From Campylobacterota bacterium (GTDB lineage Bacteria; Babelota; Babeliae; Babelales; Chromulinivoraceae), in contig PBME01000007.1 in NCBI GenBank assembly GCA_002721975.1, positions 64,801 through 99,262 of the forward strand: a stretch of 34,462 bases of DNA, read 5' to 3'. Of this stretch, positions 9,536 to 18,037 are shown piece by piece (the stretch's first letter is position 1; each line of letters starts with the position of its first letter). The position numbers were made by a program, and so were the translations under genes. The notes under the pieces were generated by a model that had not been told where the DNA came from, searched no databases, and worked only from the letters and a program-made list of their open reading frames with translations.

Positions 9536-12500
9536 ATGAAACTTACAAAATTGTTGTATTTTTCAATAGTATGTTTGTCTAGTTCTTTATATTTGTATCC
9601 GTTAGTTGATCTTAGTAAAACTGATTTGTCGACCAATAAAATTAGAATTTTAGTTGGTGAAGATAATACTGCACGACAAAAATTACTGGAAGATTTAAAA
9701 TCAGAACTTACCACTTTAGAAACAAAGTGGAAAGAAAGTTCAGATATACTACAGAAAAAAACACAAGATACGAAACAAGCGATTGATGGTTTGAAGCGTG
9801 AAGCTGGGCATCATCCACGCTTTGCAGAACAGGTTAGCAAAAAAATAACGTTGTACAATAAACTGTTGCAAGTATTGCTTGATGTCAAAGAAACAAAAAA
9901 ACAAATTATTGAAATTGTTAAACAACATATTGATTACTGGGAAAAATATTTTGCAAGTGGTGGCAAAATTATTGAACGTATTGAAGAAAAATCTTTATAT
10001 ACCTTTTCAGACTTGCAAGCTATTACAAAAAAAATCGCTTTAGAAGAAGAACAACGTTATCGTTGGATTGCAAAAAAAGAAGAAGAAGATGGAGCTATTC
10101 ACAGACAAGAACATCAAGTTTCTGTTAAAGAGCGTGATATCAGAAATGTAGAAAAAGAAATAGAAGACCTAAAAAAACAATCTGAAGATGTTGACATCAA
10201 AAGTAAGGTAGATGTTTTAGATGCCGAAAAAGAAGTAGCTCATAAAGAACGTGAACTTGCAGAAGTTCGTGTTGAAAAACATCAAAAAGACGCTCAATTG
10301 TATGAATCAAGAATTATGGTAACACAAGAGCGTATTAAAGCCTTACGAGAAGATATGACGACGATTCGTAATCGCATTCATATTGATAAAACAGAAGTGT
10401 CTCAATATGAACAAAAACGTAATCAAGTTAAACGTGAAGTAACAATAAAAAAAACAAAATTAACTGATAAAAAAAACACTGTTTTAGCTGAGAAAAATGC
10501 TGCACAAGAAAAACTGAATGTGTATAGTAATCGTTTTAATATTGCTCTTTCTAATATTCGTCAAATAGAAGATTGGGAAATAGAATTTGATACTATTCCT
10601 AATGCTTATGCTGCATATCTCGTATCTCATGAGCAAACTAAAGTAGCTTTAGCAGAAAAATTGTTAGAAAAAATTGCAGCAGAAATAGCAATAGAAGATG
10701 CGCGATTAGAGCAAGCTCAAGTATTATATGAAACAGCTCGTTCTTGGTATAATTTAACACAAGGATTATACAGAGATGGTGATTACTTAGATAAAGAACG
10801 TTTATCATTTAAAGAGCAAAAGCATACAATTCTTGCTGATATTAAAAAAGATAAAAAAGAAATTACAGCTGCTCATAGTTTTATTAAAGATCAATTTAAA
10901 ATTGTTTCAAACTTAAAGAAACAACAAGAAAAATTAAAGTCATTTGGTTCAAAAATAGCGCCTGCAAATCAAAAGAAATATGAAGAAAGTGTTCAATTAT
11001 TAGCGTCAGCTTCGCAAAAAATTGAATTACAAAAAGATGTAGCTTTAAATCTCAGTGAGTTATACACCAAGTTGACAGATCTTAAAGAAGAAACATTAGA
11101 AAATGTTAGCTTTATGTTACAAGAATTAGAAACTGTTGGTGTGTGGCATCGTGCTACAAGCGCTGTAACGTGGGAAGGTATTAAAAATATTGTTCCGAAT
11201 ATGCAGCTGTTTGTACAGGGTGTTGCTGCAACGATAGTATCCTATATTAAACATTTTGATTTACATGAGATTGCGTATAATCTATCTACTATTACATTTT
11301 CGCAAATATTTTTCTTTATTTTGTTTTTGTTTTTATCATTTATATTGTTTGCCTTTTTACAAGCTTTTTTACCTACGGTATATAGAACACTTATGACAAC
11401 AGAAGTTGATCAAAGATCTATGTATGGGTTAAATAGATTTTTGGTTGTTTGGGTAAGCTTTTTAATATCAATATTTAATCAATTATATTGGTGGTTTATA
11501 TTTTTATTGTTTTCATTGTGGTATACATTGCCTGTTGCAATTATGCTTATATTTTTAACATATTCAATTATGTTTTGGGTCTATGCTTCACGAGTGTTTT
11601 TGCATCAATTTTTGATTATCAACCGTCGATCAGATTATGTGTTGCTCAATAAAAGATTAGTTGATCGATTTGCATTTATTTTTTCATTTTTCTCTGTATC
11701 AACTATTTTAATTTTGTTCATTAGAAGAATGTTTATGTTGGTGATGACATATCAACAATCAGAGTTTCCTAATATTTTATTGCGTGTGTATCACGTTGTT
11801 ATTTTCATATCAATTGTATTTTCTATAGACAAAGAAGAATTGCTGTATTTATTGCCGGCAAAAAGTAGGTTTGGACAAACAATAGCTTCACTTATCCAGC
11901 AATATTATTATGTGTTTTTAGCAATGCTATTAGGTTTGCTTGTAATGGGTGATCCTTATTTAGGTGGTTACGGCACATTAATTTGGTATATATTCTGGAA
12001 TACAGTATTTACGATGTTTACGTTAGTTACTTTATTCTTTATTCATAAGTTTGTACGTCAATATACTGAAATTTTATTTTTCCAAGAAGACGAATTGTCT
12101 GGCAGTAGCGTTGAACGATTTGAAAATGCAAAAACTTGGTATGGTTTTTATGTTGTAGTTTTATTCTTATCATTTTTGCTTTTAGCAACGATGATTTGTG
12201 CCAATATTTGGGGGTATGGTTTTACACTTCATACGCTTAAAGAAGCTTTATACTATGAACTACCTTATAAATTTGAATACGCTGGTAGCGTTGTTAGTCT
12301 TAAAGTTATAGATCTGGTTAGAATATGTATCATTGTGGTACTTGGATTTTTATCTGCATATTTATTTAGACGATTTGTTCTCGATAAAATATTTGAAATA
12401 CATTATGTAGATCCAGGTGTTCAAAATACTATTACCATTATTTCTCGTTACGTTATTATTTTTATATCGTTTATGGTTGCTTTTGCGCAAGCAGGTTTAG

Positions 12501-13129
12501 GTAATTTTGTAACGTATACACTATTTATTGGTTTGTTGACCTTTGGTTGGTCATTTAAAGATTTGTTTACAGATGTTGTTGCATATTTTTTTATTTTAGT
12601 ACAAAGACCTTTAAAGTTAGGAGATTTCGTAAAACTAGATTCTCATACTATGGGTGTTGTAAGAAAAATTAGCCCTCGAGCTGTAATTTTACGTAGAAAA
12701 AACGCTGTTAATATTGTTGTACCAAACTCAACAGTGTTAAAAGCATCTTTGTATAACTGGAATTATACAAGAACTTACATAGGATTTAGTGATATATTCT
12801 TTGCTGTAGATTTTGATACAGATATTACGATTGTTAAAGAAGTTTTATTAAAAATTCTTGATGAAGATCCAGATGTTTTAAAAGTTCCACAACCTATTGT
12901 ACGTTTAGATGATTTTTCTGATAAGGGTTATGTGTTTATGATACGTGGCTTTTTAAGTTCAGGAAATACACTTCGACAATGGGATATTACCAGTAACATT
13001 AGATTTGCTATTGTTGCAGAACTGAAGAAAAAAGGCATACAAGTAGCAGCTCCAAGTGTTGATGTGGTGATACATAAGAAATCTATTAAAGATATATACA
13101 ATCATTCAAATGATGTATTAGATCAATAA
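9536..13129 (+). CDS. Large MscS-family mechanosensitive channel with long coiled-coil N-terminal domain
   Basis: 1197 residues from the ATG at 9536, which has GAGG seven bases upstream; this is preferred to a TTG at 9512. Order of parts: signal peptide; a ~530-residue Lys/Glu-rich coiled-coil region, predicted periplasmic; a multi-helix membrane region from about base 11290; then a C-terminal MscS core (about 12420-13080). The core has the pore-helix region (QAGLGNFVTYTLFIGLLTFG), the beta domain with RPLKLGDFV and VVPNSTVL, and the alpha-beta end. This is the architecture of the large MscK/MscM-type channels that release solutes on hypo-osmotic shock. Terminator directly after the stop. Confidence 0.92.
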   Translation: MKLTKLLYFSIVCLSSSLYLYPLVDLSKTDLSTNKIRILVGEDNTARQKLLEDLKSELTTLETKWKESSDILQKKTQDTKQAIDGLKREAGHHPRFAEQVSKKITLYNKLLQVLLDVKETKKQIIEIVKQHIDYWEKYFASGGKIIERIEEKSLYTFSDLQAITKKIALEEEQRYRWIAKKEEEDGAIHRQEHQVSVKERDIRNVEKEIEDLKKQSEDVDIKSKVDVLDAEKEVAHKERELAEVRVEKHQKDAQLYESRIMVTQERIKALREDMTTIRNRIHIDKTEVSQYEQKRNQVKREVTIKKTKLTDKKNTVLAEKNAAQEKLNVYSNRFNIALSNIRQIEDWEIEFDTIPNAYAAYLVSHEQTKVALAEKLLEKIAAEIAIEDARLEQAQVLYETARSWYNLTQGLYRDGDYLDKERLSFKEQKHTILADIKKDKKEITAAHSFIKDQFKIVSNLKKQQEKLKSFGSKIAPANQKKYEESVQLLASASQKIELQKDVALNLSELYTKLTDLKEETLENVSFMLQELETVGVWHRATSAVTWEGIKNIVPNMQLFVQGVAATIVSYIKHFDLHEIAYNLSTITFSQIFFFILFLFLSFILFAFLQAFLPTVYRTLMTTEVDQRSMYGLNRFLVVWVSFLISIFNQLYWWFIFLLFSLWYTLPVAIMLIFLTYSIMFWVYASRVFLHQFLIINRRSDYVLLNKRLVDRFAFIFSFFSVSTILILFIRRMFMLVMTYQQSEFPNILLRVYHVVIFISIVFSIDKEELLYLLPAKSRFGQTIASLIQQYYYVFLAMLLGLLVMGDPYLGGYGTLIWYIFWNTVFTMFTLVTLFFIHKFVRQYTEILFFQEDELSGSSVERFENAKTWYGFYVVVLFLSFLLLATMICANIWGYGFTLHTLKEALYYELPYKFEYAGSVVSLKVIDLVRICIIVVLGFLSAYLFRRFVLDKIFEIHYVDPGVQNTITIISRYVIIFISFMVAFAQAGLGNFVTYTLFIGLLTFGWSFKDLFTDVVAYFFILVQRPLKLGDFVKLDSHTMGVVRKISPRAVILRRKNAVNIVVPNSTVLKASLYNWNYTRTYIGFSDIFFAVDFDTDITIVKEVLLKILDEDPDVLKVPQPIVRLDDFSDKGYVFMIRGFLSSGNTLRQWDITSNIRFAIVAELKKKGIQVAAPSVDVVIHKKSIKDIYNHSNDVLDQ

Positions 13130-13132
13130 GAA

Positions 13133-13160
13133 AATACCGGCCAATTCGGCCGGTATTTTT
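13133..13160. terminator. Bidirectional terminator after the MscS-family gene
   Basis: A 10-bp perfect stem (AATACCGGCC / GGCCGGTATT) with an AATTC loop, followed by Ts on the plus strand and preceded by As. It is unusually G+C-rich for this DNA and lies between convergent genes, just touching the stop codon of the minus-strand gene. Confidence 0.9.
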
Positions 13161-13371
13161 ATTTACTTAATTTTTTTATTCGCTTTAATAAGTCGCTTTT
13201 TTCTAAACCAATTAATAATAGAAGTACTCCTCCAGTTATTAAAATTAAATTGAAGAAAGCTTTAAATATTCCAAGATGGCCTAATGCTGCAAGTAGCACT
13301 AGTAATCCTACTACTAATGATAAGTATCCTTGATGTTGATTAGGAATATTTTTTAATAATTTATCTAACAT
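13159..13371 (-). CDS. Small two-helix membrane protein
   Basis: 70 residues with two hydrophobic helices (about 17-34 and 37-55) and a basic C-terminus (KSDLLKRIKKLSK). Not recognised as a named family. GGGAG five bases before the ATG gives a good ribosome site. It lies 74 bases downstream of the GerM-like gene on the same strand and is the last gene before the shared terminator, so it may belong to that operon. Confidence 0.7.
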   Translation of the reverse strand: MLDKLLKNIPNQHQGYLSLVVGLLVLLAALGHLGIFKAFFNLILITGGVLLLLIGLEKSDLLKRIKKLSK

Positions 13372-13445
13372 TATTACTCCCTTTGTTCGAATATATATTT
13401 TATATTGTTTTACCTTAGCAAAAAAAAAATATGAAACTCAAGTTT

Positions 13446-13994
13446 TTATTTTTGTAAAAATCCAGTAATAGGCCATGGTATAGCAAAATTAAGATGATCA
13501 TCTTGCAATGGCTGATGATGCACAAGTAGTCGAATAGCAGTGATAGGAATTTTATTGTTTTTGATAGTTGTTAACATTCCTTCTATCCAGAATAATTTTT
13601 GATATGTACTCCATGATCCTTCAAAGGGTATCTGATTTAAAGAGATGAAAGCTTCTTGCTTAGAAGGTGATAAAATAACAGATTCTACATATGTTTCTTG
13701 AGTCATTATATCTTCGTCATCAAGAAATAAAAACCAGCTGTTGATTAACTGTTTTAGATTTTGAGAAACATTATCAGAATAAATGATGTCAGTTACTTCT
13801 TGTTTTAAATGATTTTGATTCCAGGCATATAGTGTTACTGTTTTGTAAGAAGTATATTTTTTGGCTATTGGATTTATTTTATTATCATAATCAAAAGGAG
13901 AAGTAATAATAATCCAAGATTCTTGTTGTAAATAAAATAGTGAACCAACAAGAGTCATACTAATACAGGCAATGATATAGTACATATTTTTCAT
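13446..13994 (-). CDS. Exported GerM-domain-like protein
   Basis: 182 residues with an N-terminal signal or anchor helix (MYYIIACISMTLVGSLFYL). The rest fits the GerMN pattern found in lipoproteins linked to cell-wall hydrolases: a first strand VTLYAWNQNHL, a central NLKQLINSWF helix, an ILSPSKQEAFISL strand, a helical LFWIEGMLTTI segment and a final strand IRLLVHHQPL. Its start overlaps the stop of the amidase-like gene by four bases (ATGA), implying translational coupling. Amidase genes followed by GerM-domain genes are known elsewhere, which supports the call. The similarity is weak, so treat the family as probable, not proven. Confidence 0.55.
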   Translation of the reverse strand: MKNMYYIIACISMTLVGSLFYLQQESWIIITSPFDYDNKINPIAKKYTSYKTVTLYAWNQNHLKQEVTDIIYSDNVSQNLKQLINSWFLFLDDEDIMTQETYVESVILSPSKQEAFISLNQIPFEGSWSTYQKLFWIEGMLTTIKNNKIPITAIRLLVHHQPLQDDHLNFAIPWPITGFLQK

Positions 13995-14632
13995 GTTGTG
14001 ACTTCTTTAATCCAGGAAACAATTGGTTTAATAAGGTACTTAAAATCGTTTGTTTGTTCTAATCCTGCTTCTATTGCAATGGCAGGTGCTTTTACTCCTA
14101 ACAAAGGTTTGAATGGCACTGCAAAAAGACCGCGAGGAGCAAAGTGTGGATTAATTTCTTTATTTTTTAATATCTGTAAAAATTTTTTACCCATCATAGC
14201 TGTTGTTTCAATATTAATAAGGTGAGATTCATTGATGTGATAGAATTTAAAGGGTATATATGTATGCCAATAATCAGTTTGATTGGCTAAGTAGTGATAT
14301 AAAGCAACATGTGCGGGAATATCTGGTTCGTAATAGAAGTATATACTTACATAAAAATCTACTTGTAATCGATTAGCAAACGAAGCATTTTGTAAGGGTT
14401 GTAATGTTTCCCCTGGTACACGTGTAAGAACTACTCGTATATGAGGAACTTGCTTATTTAATTCTAGCTTTAACTGTTCGGCACATTGCAGAGTAATTCC
14501 TCTTTCAAAGGTGTCTTCTATAATTCTGCCAGTATGTTTTGCATCACCTGATGGATCAATCATAATAGTAAATGATTGTATGTAACAATGTGTATGTATG
14601 ATCAGAGTGAGCAATAGATATTTTAACGACAT
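13991..14632 (-). CDS. N-acetylmuramoyl-L-alanine amidase-like protein lacking zinc histidines
   Basis: 213 residues with a signal peptide (~1-20). It has the layout of Amidase_3 peptidoglycan amidases: an MIDPSGDAKHTGR start where active enzymes have DPGHGG(K)DPG, FERG with Glu44, VVLTR, ANRLQVDFYVSIYFYY where active enzymes have ADxFVSIHxN, and APAIAIEAGL with Glu188. Aligning the first motif without gaps puts Gly29 where the first zinc His belongs, and the second His is Tyr98. Both acidic residues are kept. It is therefore probably a non-catalytic or strongly altered homologue. Its ATG lies inside the recD2 3' end (10-bp overlap), and it is coupled to the GerM-like gene downstream. Confidence 0.7.
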   Translation of the reverse strand: MSLKYLLLTLIIHTHCYIQSFTIMIDPSGDAKHTGRIIEDTFERGITLQCAEQLKLELNKQVPHIRVVLTRVPGETLQPLQNASFANRLQVDFYVSIYFYYEPDIPAHVALYHYLANQTDYWHTYIPFKFYHINESHLINIETTAMMGKKFLQILKNKEINPHFAPRGLFAVPFKPLLGVKAPAIAIEAGLEQTNDFKYLIKPIVSWIKEVTT

Positions 14633-16797
14633 GATAAATTTTCAGTTAAAAACGTATCTAAAAATGTAATACGTTTTTCTTGTTTAGCATTATTGATACC
14701 CATAGCAACTGCTTTAGGCTGCCCAATAAAAATACATAATTTTTTTGCTCTTGTGATAGCAGTATAAATAAGATTACGCTGTAATAACATGAAATGCTGC
14801 ATAAAAATAGGAATAATAATTGCATCATACTCTGAGCCTTGGCTTTTGTGAATTGTAACAGCGTAAGCAAGAACAAGCTCGTTAAGTTCGTCAAAAGAAT
14901 ATGTAACTATGTGCTCGTCAAAATTAACTGTAACTATTTTTTCTTCAGTATCAATAGAAGTGATAGTGCCGATGTCCCCGTTAAATATTTTTTTATCATA
15001 ATTATTACGAATTTGCATAACACGATCGTGCACTTTGTATATGGTACCTGCAAATGAAGCTTGTTGAGAAGTTGTATCAGGATTTAAAAGCTGTTGTAAA
15101 TCAAAATTTAATTTTTGTGTTCCTACAGCACCACGATTCATTGGTGTTAGCACTGTGACATTCTTAATGTCGATATGATGTTTTTTTATCGTAGTTTTTA
15201 AAATGTTTTGAATATGTTTAAAGGTATTTTCAGGGAGATCTTCTTTGATAAAATAAAAATCTTTTTTACATCCTTCTATAGAACCTGAAGGAAAAACGCC
15301 TTGATTAATATTATGTGCATTTTGAATGATCATGCTGTTTTGTGCTTGTCTAAAAATATGCTCTAGTTTTGTACAAGGGATTTTTTTACTTGTAATGAGA
15401 TCTTTTAATACGTTTCCTGGGCCAACTGAAGGTAATTGATCTATATCACCAATAAGTACAAGATGCGTATTATGAGATAATGCTTTTACAATAGAATGCA
15501 TGAGAAAAATATCTATCATAGATGCTTCATCAATAATAAGTAGATCGGTTTGCAAAGCGTTTTGTTCATTACGAGCAAAACCCATAATTGAAGGGTCAAA
15601 TTCAAGTAGTCGATGAATCGTCATTGCATGTCTTTTGGTACTTTCCATCATGCGTTTTGCAGCACGCCCTGTAGGTGCAGCAAGTTTGTAGTTGATGTTA
15701 TAAGTATCAAGTAATGTAAGCAATGTTTTTACTAATGTGGTTTTACCTGTTCCTGGTCCACCAGTAATAATAGATATCTTTTCTTGGATACAACGTAAAA
15801 TACCTTCTTGTTGTTCATTGTTCAGAGGGATATCCATATTTTCTTGTAGTTTATTATATAATTCTTGAGAAGGGATATTGTGTTTGCTAGGCGCTTGTAA
15901 TAGTTGAAGTATTTTTTGTGTAATGCCTTTTTCTGATCCATATAAAGAACTTAAACCAATATAATGTTTTTTATTATGTGTAATTAGTTTTATTTTTTCA
16001 TTGTGATATAAATCAGTTAACGCTTGTTTAATGATTGATTGATGTGATTCAGAATCTAAAGCAAGCAATTGAAAAGTTTTATTTTTAAGATCTGCAACTT
16101 CTTGATAGACATGTCCATTGTTTGACTCTTGGCTTAGTAGGTATAAAATTCCAGCTTGAAATCGCTGTACAGACCCGGTAGCAAATCCCATATTTTGAGC
16201 AATTTTATCTGCCATTGCAAAGCCAATTCCCCAAATATCATCAGTCAGTCGATATGGGTTTTGTGTTAATAAAGCAATAGCTTGATTGCCATATTTTTTA
16301 TAAATTTTAGTTGCATATGTAGAAGTAACACCTTTTTCTTGTAAAAAAACCATGATTTTTGCAATGAATTTTTGATCTGTCCACGATTGTTTGATTTGTG
16401 TTATTCTTTTTACCCCAATACCTTCTACTTCTGCAAGTTTGTCAGGGTATTCATCGATAACAGTTAAGGTATTTGCTCCAAAATAGTTTACAATTTTTTC
16501 AGCATATACTTTACCAATACCTTTAATGAAGCCTGATCCTAGATATTTTTTAATGCCTACAGCAGATGTAGGTAGTTGTGTTGTATATGATGAGGCAACA
16601 AACTGCTTGCCAAATTTTGCATGAAAATTCCAGCTTCCATCAAGATGAATTTCTTGTCCTGCTTGAATATTAGTAAATGTGCCGGTTATGGTTGTTTTGT
16701 TTTTATTTTTACCAATAAGTATAAAGACAGAAAAACCTGTTTCTTCATTACGGAATAAAAATTTATCAATTATACCAGAGAGTTGTTCGTTGTTCAT
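14623..16797 (-). CDS. recD2: RecD2-type ATP-dependent DNA helicase (RecD/TraA family)
   Basis: 5'-3' superfamily 1B helicase acting in DNA repair without RecBC. 724 residues, a normal RecD2 length. The N-terminal OB-like and helix-hairpin-helix region (GSGFIKGIGKVYAEKI; AEVEGIGVKRI; DIWGIGFAMADKIA) is characteristic of RecD2 rather than RecD1. Walker A GGPGTGKT is at residues 346-353, Walker B DEAS at 423-426, motif III IGDIDQLPSVGPG follows, and the C-terminal motifs VTIHKSQGSEYD and YTAITRAKK are intact. The start codon directly follows the stop of the upstream gene (TAAATG) with no SD, so translation is probably coupled. It lies among genes for exported proteins with no repair partner next to it. 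Confidence 0.95.
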   Translation of the reverse strand: MNNEQLSGIIDKFLFRNEETGFSVFILIGKNKNKTTITGTFTNIQAGQEIHLDGSWNFHAKFGKQFVASSYTTQLPTSAVGIKKYLGSGFIKGIGKVYAEKIVNYFGANTLTVIDEYPDKLAEVEGIGVKRITQIKQSWTDQKFIAKIMVFLQEKGVTSTYATKIYKKYGNQAIALLTQNPYRLTDDIWGIGFAMADKIAQNMGFATGSVQRFQAGILYLLSQESNNGHVYQEVADLKNKTFQLLALDSESHQSIIKQALTDLYHNEKIKLITHNKKHYIGLSSLYGSEKGITQKILQLLQAPSKHNIPSQELYNKLQENMDIPLNNEQQEGILRCIQEKISIITGGPGTGKTTLVKTLLTLLDTYNINYKLAAPTGRAAKRMMESTKRHAMTIHRLLEFDPSIMGFARNEQNALQTDLLIIDEASMIDIFLMHSIVKALSHNTHLVLIGDIDQLPSVGPGNVLKDLITSKKIPCTKLEHIFRQAQNSMIIQNAHNINQGVFPSGSIEGCKKDFYFIKEDLPENTFKHIQNILKTTIKKHHIDIKNVTVLTPMNRGAVGTQKLNFDLQQLLNPDTTSQQASFAGTIYKVHDRVMQIRNNYDKKIFNGDIGTITSIDTEEKIVTVNFDEHIVTYSFDELNELVLAYAVTIHKSQGSEYDAIIIPIFMQHFMLLQRNLIYTAITRAKKLCIFIGQPKAVAMGINNAKQEKRITFLDTFLTENLSCR

Positions 16798-18006
16798 TTA
16801 TTTTTTAAGTCGTTTTAAGTTATCGAGAGCGTGTGGACAGCTTGAAGCGAAGTCACCTAAAAAGTCTACCATATCTAAACAAAATTTTCTAAGAGCTTGA
16901 AATGTCGTAATATCCCTTTTAAAAATAGCTTGTTCAGATTCTTCACTTGAAACTTGGCTCCATGTGCGAATGTATGAATTTTGATTTTTGCGTAAGGTAC
17001 AAGATTCTTCGATTAATTCGACCATTAAATCTTTTGCTGTTCTAATATTAATTAAAAATGGTTCTACTATGTCTAACAAATCTGCTTGTATATAATTCAT
17101 AATGATAGCAAAAGTTTGCTTTTGCTCATGAGATAGAGCTATATTTTCTTTGTCTAAACTTTCTTCTATTGCTTTTAAATTTTCTAAAGAATATTGTTTG
17201 TTATAAAAATCATATACAATTTCGCTTTTATATTCAGTGCCAATTTTATGTTCTTGAAGATATTGTATTGCTTTATCTGATGCTTGTTTTGGGTTCCCGT
17301 TTAAAAAATCACTATGTATCACAGTAACTTCATCATCATTTTTTATAAAAGCTTGTGTTAATACTGGCTCTTTAGTTGTTTGTGAGTTGTTATATAGATG
17401 AGCTTCATTGTCTAATACGATAACAGACTTTATTGGTAAGTTATGTTTTTGAGCAAATGTAAAATCTTTTGTAATGTGTGCTGGCACTGCTAGGTGAGCA
17501 TAGTTGTTTCTTGATATAAATGATTCTGGTGCATAATCAGCTACGAAAATAGGTAATTTTTGTTCCGTAATAGGGTGAAAGGCATAAGAGCCAGTAAAGT
17601 ACCCATCAAAGTTAGTATGATTTTGACGATCTAAAGTGTTTTTTGATTTTATATTTTTTAAATATTTTGTAATGTCATCTTTATGTTCTTGAGTAGTAAA
17701 TTTTAAAATATCAGGGTGTGTCGGAGGTAATACAATAAAGGTTACACCTTGTATTGTTTCTACTCTTTTTATAAGAGTAGTTAAATAGTGATTAACCGTT
17801 GTTTTGAGATTTATTTTAGCACCGTGCCATATAAGTTTGCCCTGTACTAAGTCTTTGACTTTTTGACGAATTTTAATAATATCAACAATCGCTCTATCAA
17901 AAAAACCAGCTTGATCGATACTTTGAAGCATTGTATTTTGTAATTTTTGTGAGTGTACTAAAGAGCTTATGCCTAAAAATAGGCATAATAAGATTTGTTT
18001 TTTCAT
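16798..18006 (-). CDS. Exported protein homologous to the CP1 editing domain of leucyl-tRNA synthetase
   Basis: 402 residues from the ATG at 18006 (AAGGAAC six bases upstream); a longer frame to 18054 has no ribosome site and would overlap the neighbouring gene. A signal peptide (MKKQILLCLFLGISSLVHS) is followed by ~200 residues that track the LeuRS CP1 editing domain: KLIWHGAKINLKT, TT at 76-77 and RVETIQGVTFIVLPPTHP, GYFTGSYAFHPITEQKLPIF, LAVPAHITKDFTFAQKHNLP, and DFLNGNPKQASDKAIQYLQ. Asp181 aligns with E. coli Asp345, which holds the amino group of the misattached residue. No HIGH, KMSKS or anticodon domain is present, so it cannot charge tRNA. A helical C-terminal ~130 residues is unrecognised. 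In LeuRS this domain hydrolyses mischarged tRNA-Leu; an exported copy is unexplained. Lies between a beta-barrel gene and recD2. Confidence 0.8.
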   Translation of the reverse strand: MKKQILLCLFLGISSLVHSQKLQNTMLQSIDQAGFFDRAIVDIIKIRQKVKDLVQGKLIWHGAKINLKTTVNHYLTTLIKRVETIQGVTFIVLPPTHPDILKFTTQEHKDDITKYLKNIKSKNTLDRQNHTNFDGYFTGSYAFHPITEQKLPIFVADYAPESFISRNNYAHLAVPAHITKDFTFAQKHNLPIKSVIVLDNEAHLYNNSQTTKEPVLTQAFIKNDDEVTVIHSDFLNGNPKQASDKAIQYLQEHKIGTEYKSEIVYDFYNKQYSLENLKAIEESLDKENIALSHEQKQTFAIIMNYIQADLLDIVEPFLINIRTAKDLMVELIEESCTLRKNQNSYIRTWSQVSSEESEQAIFKRDITTFQALRKFCLDMVDFLGDFASSCPHALDNLKRLKK

Positions 18007-18037
18007 AATAAAGTTCCTTAATGAATTTTTGTAATAT

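Noticed and set aside
14658-14894. 78-codon minus-strand frame within recD2
   Set aside because: Lies in another frame of the well-conserved helicase C-terminal motifs; a shadow.
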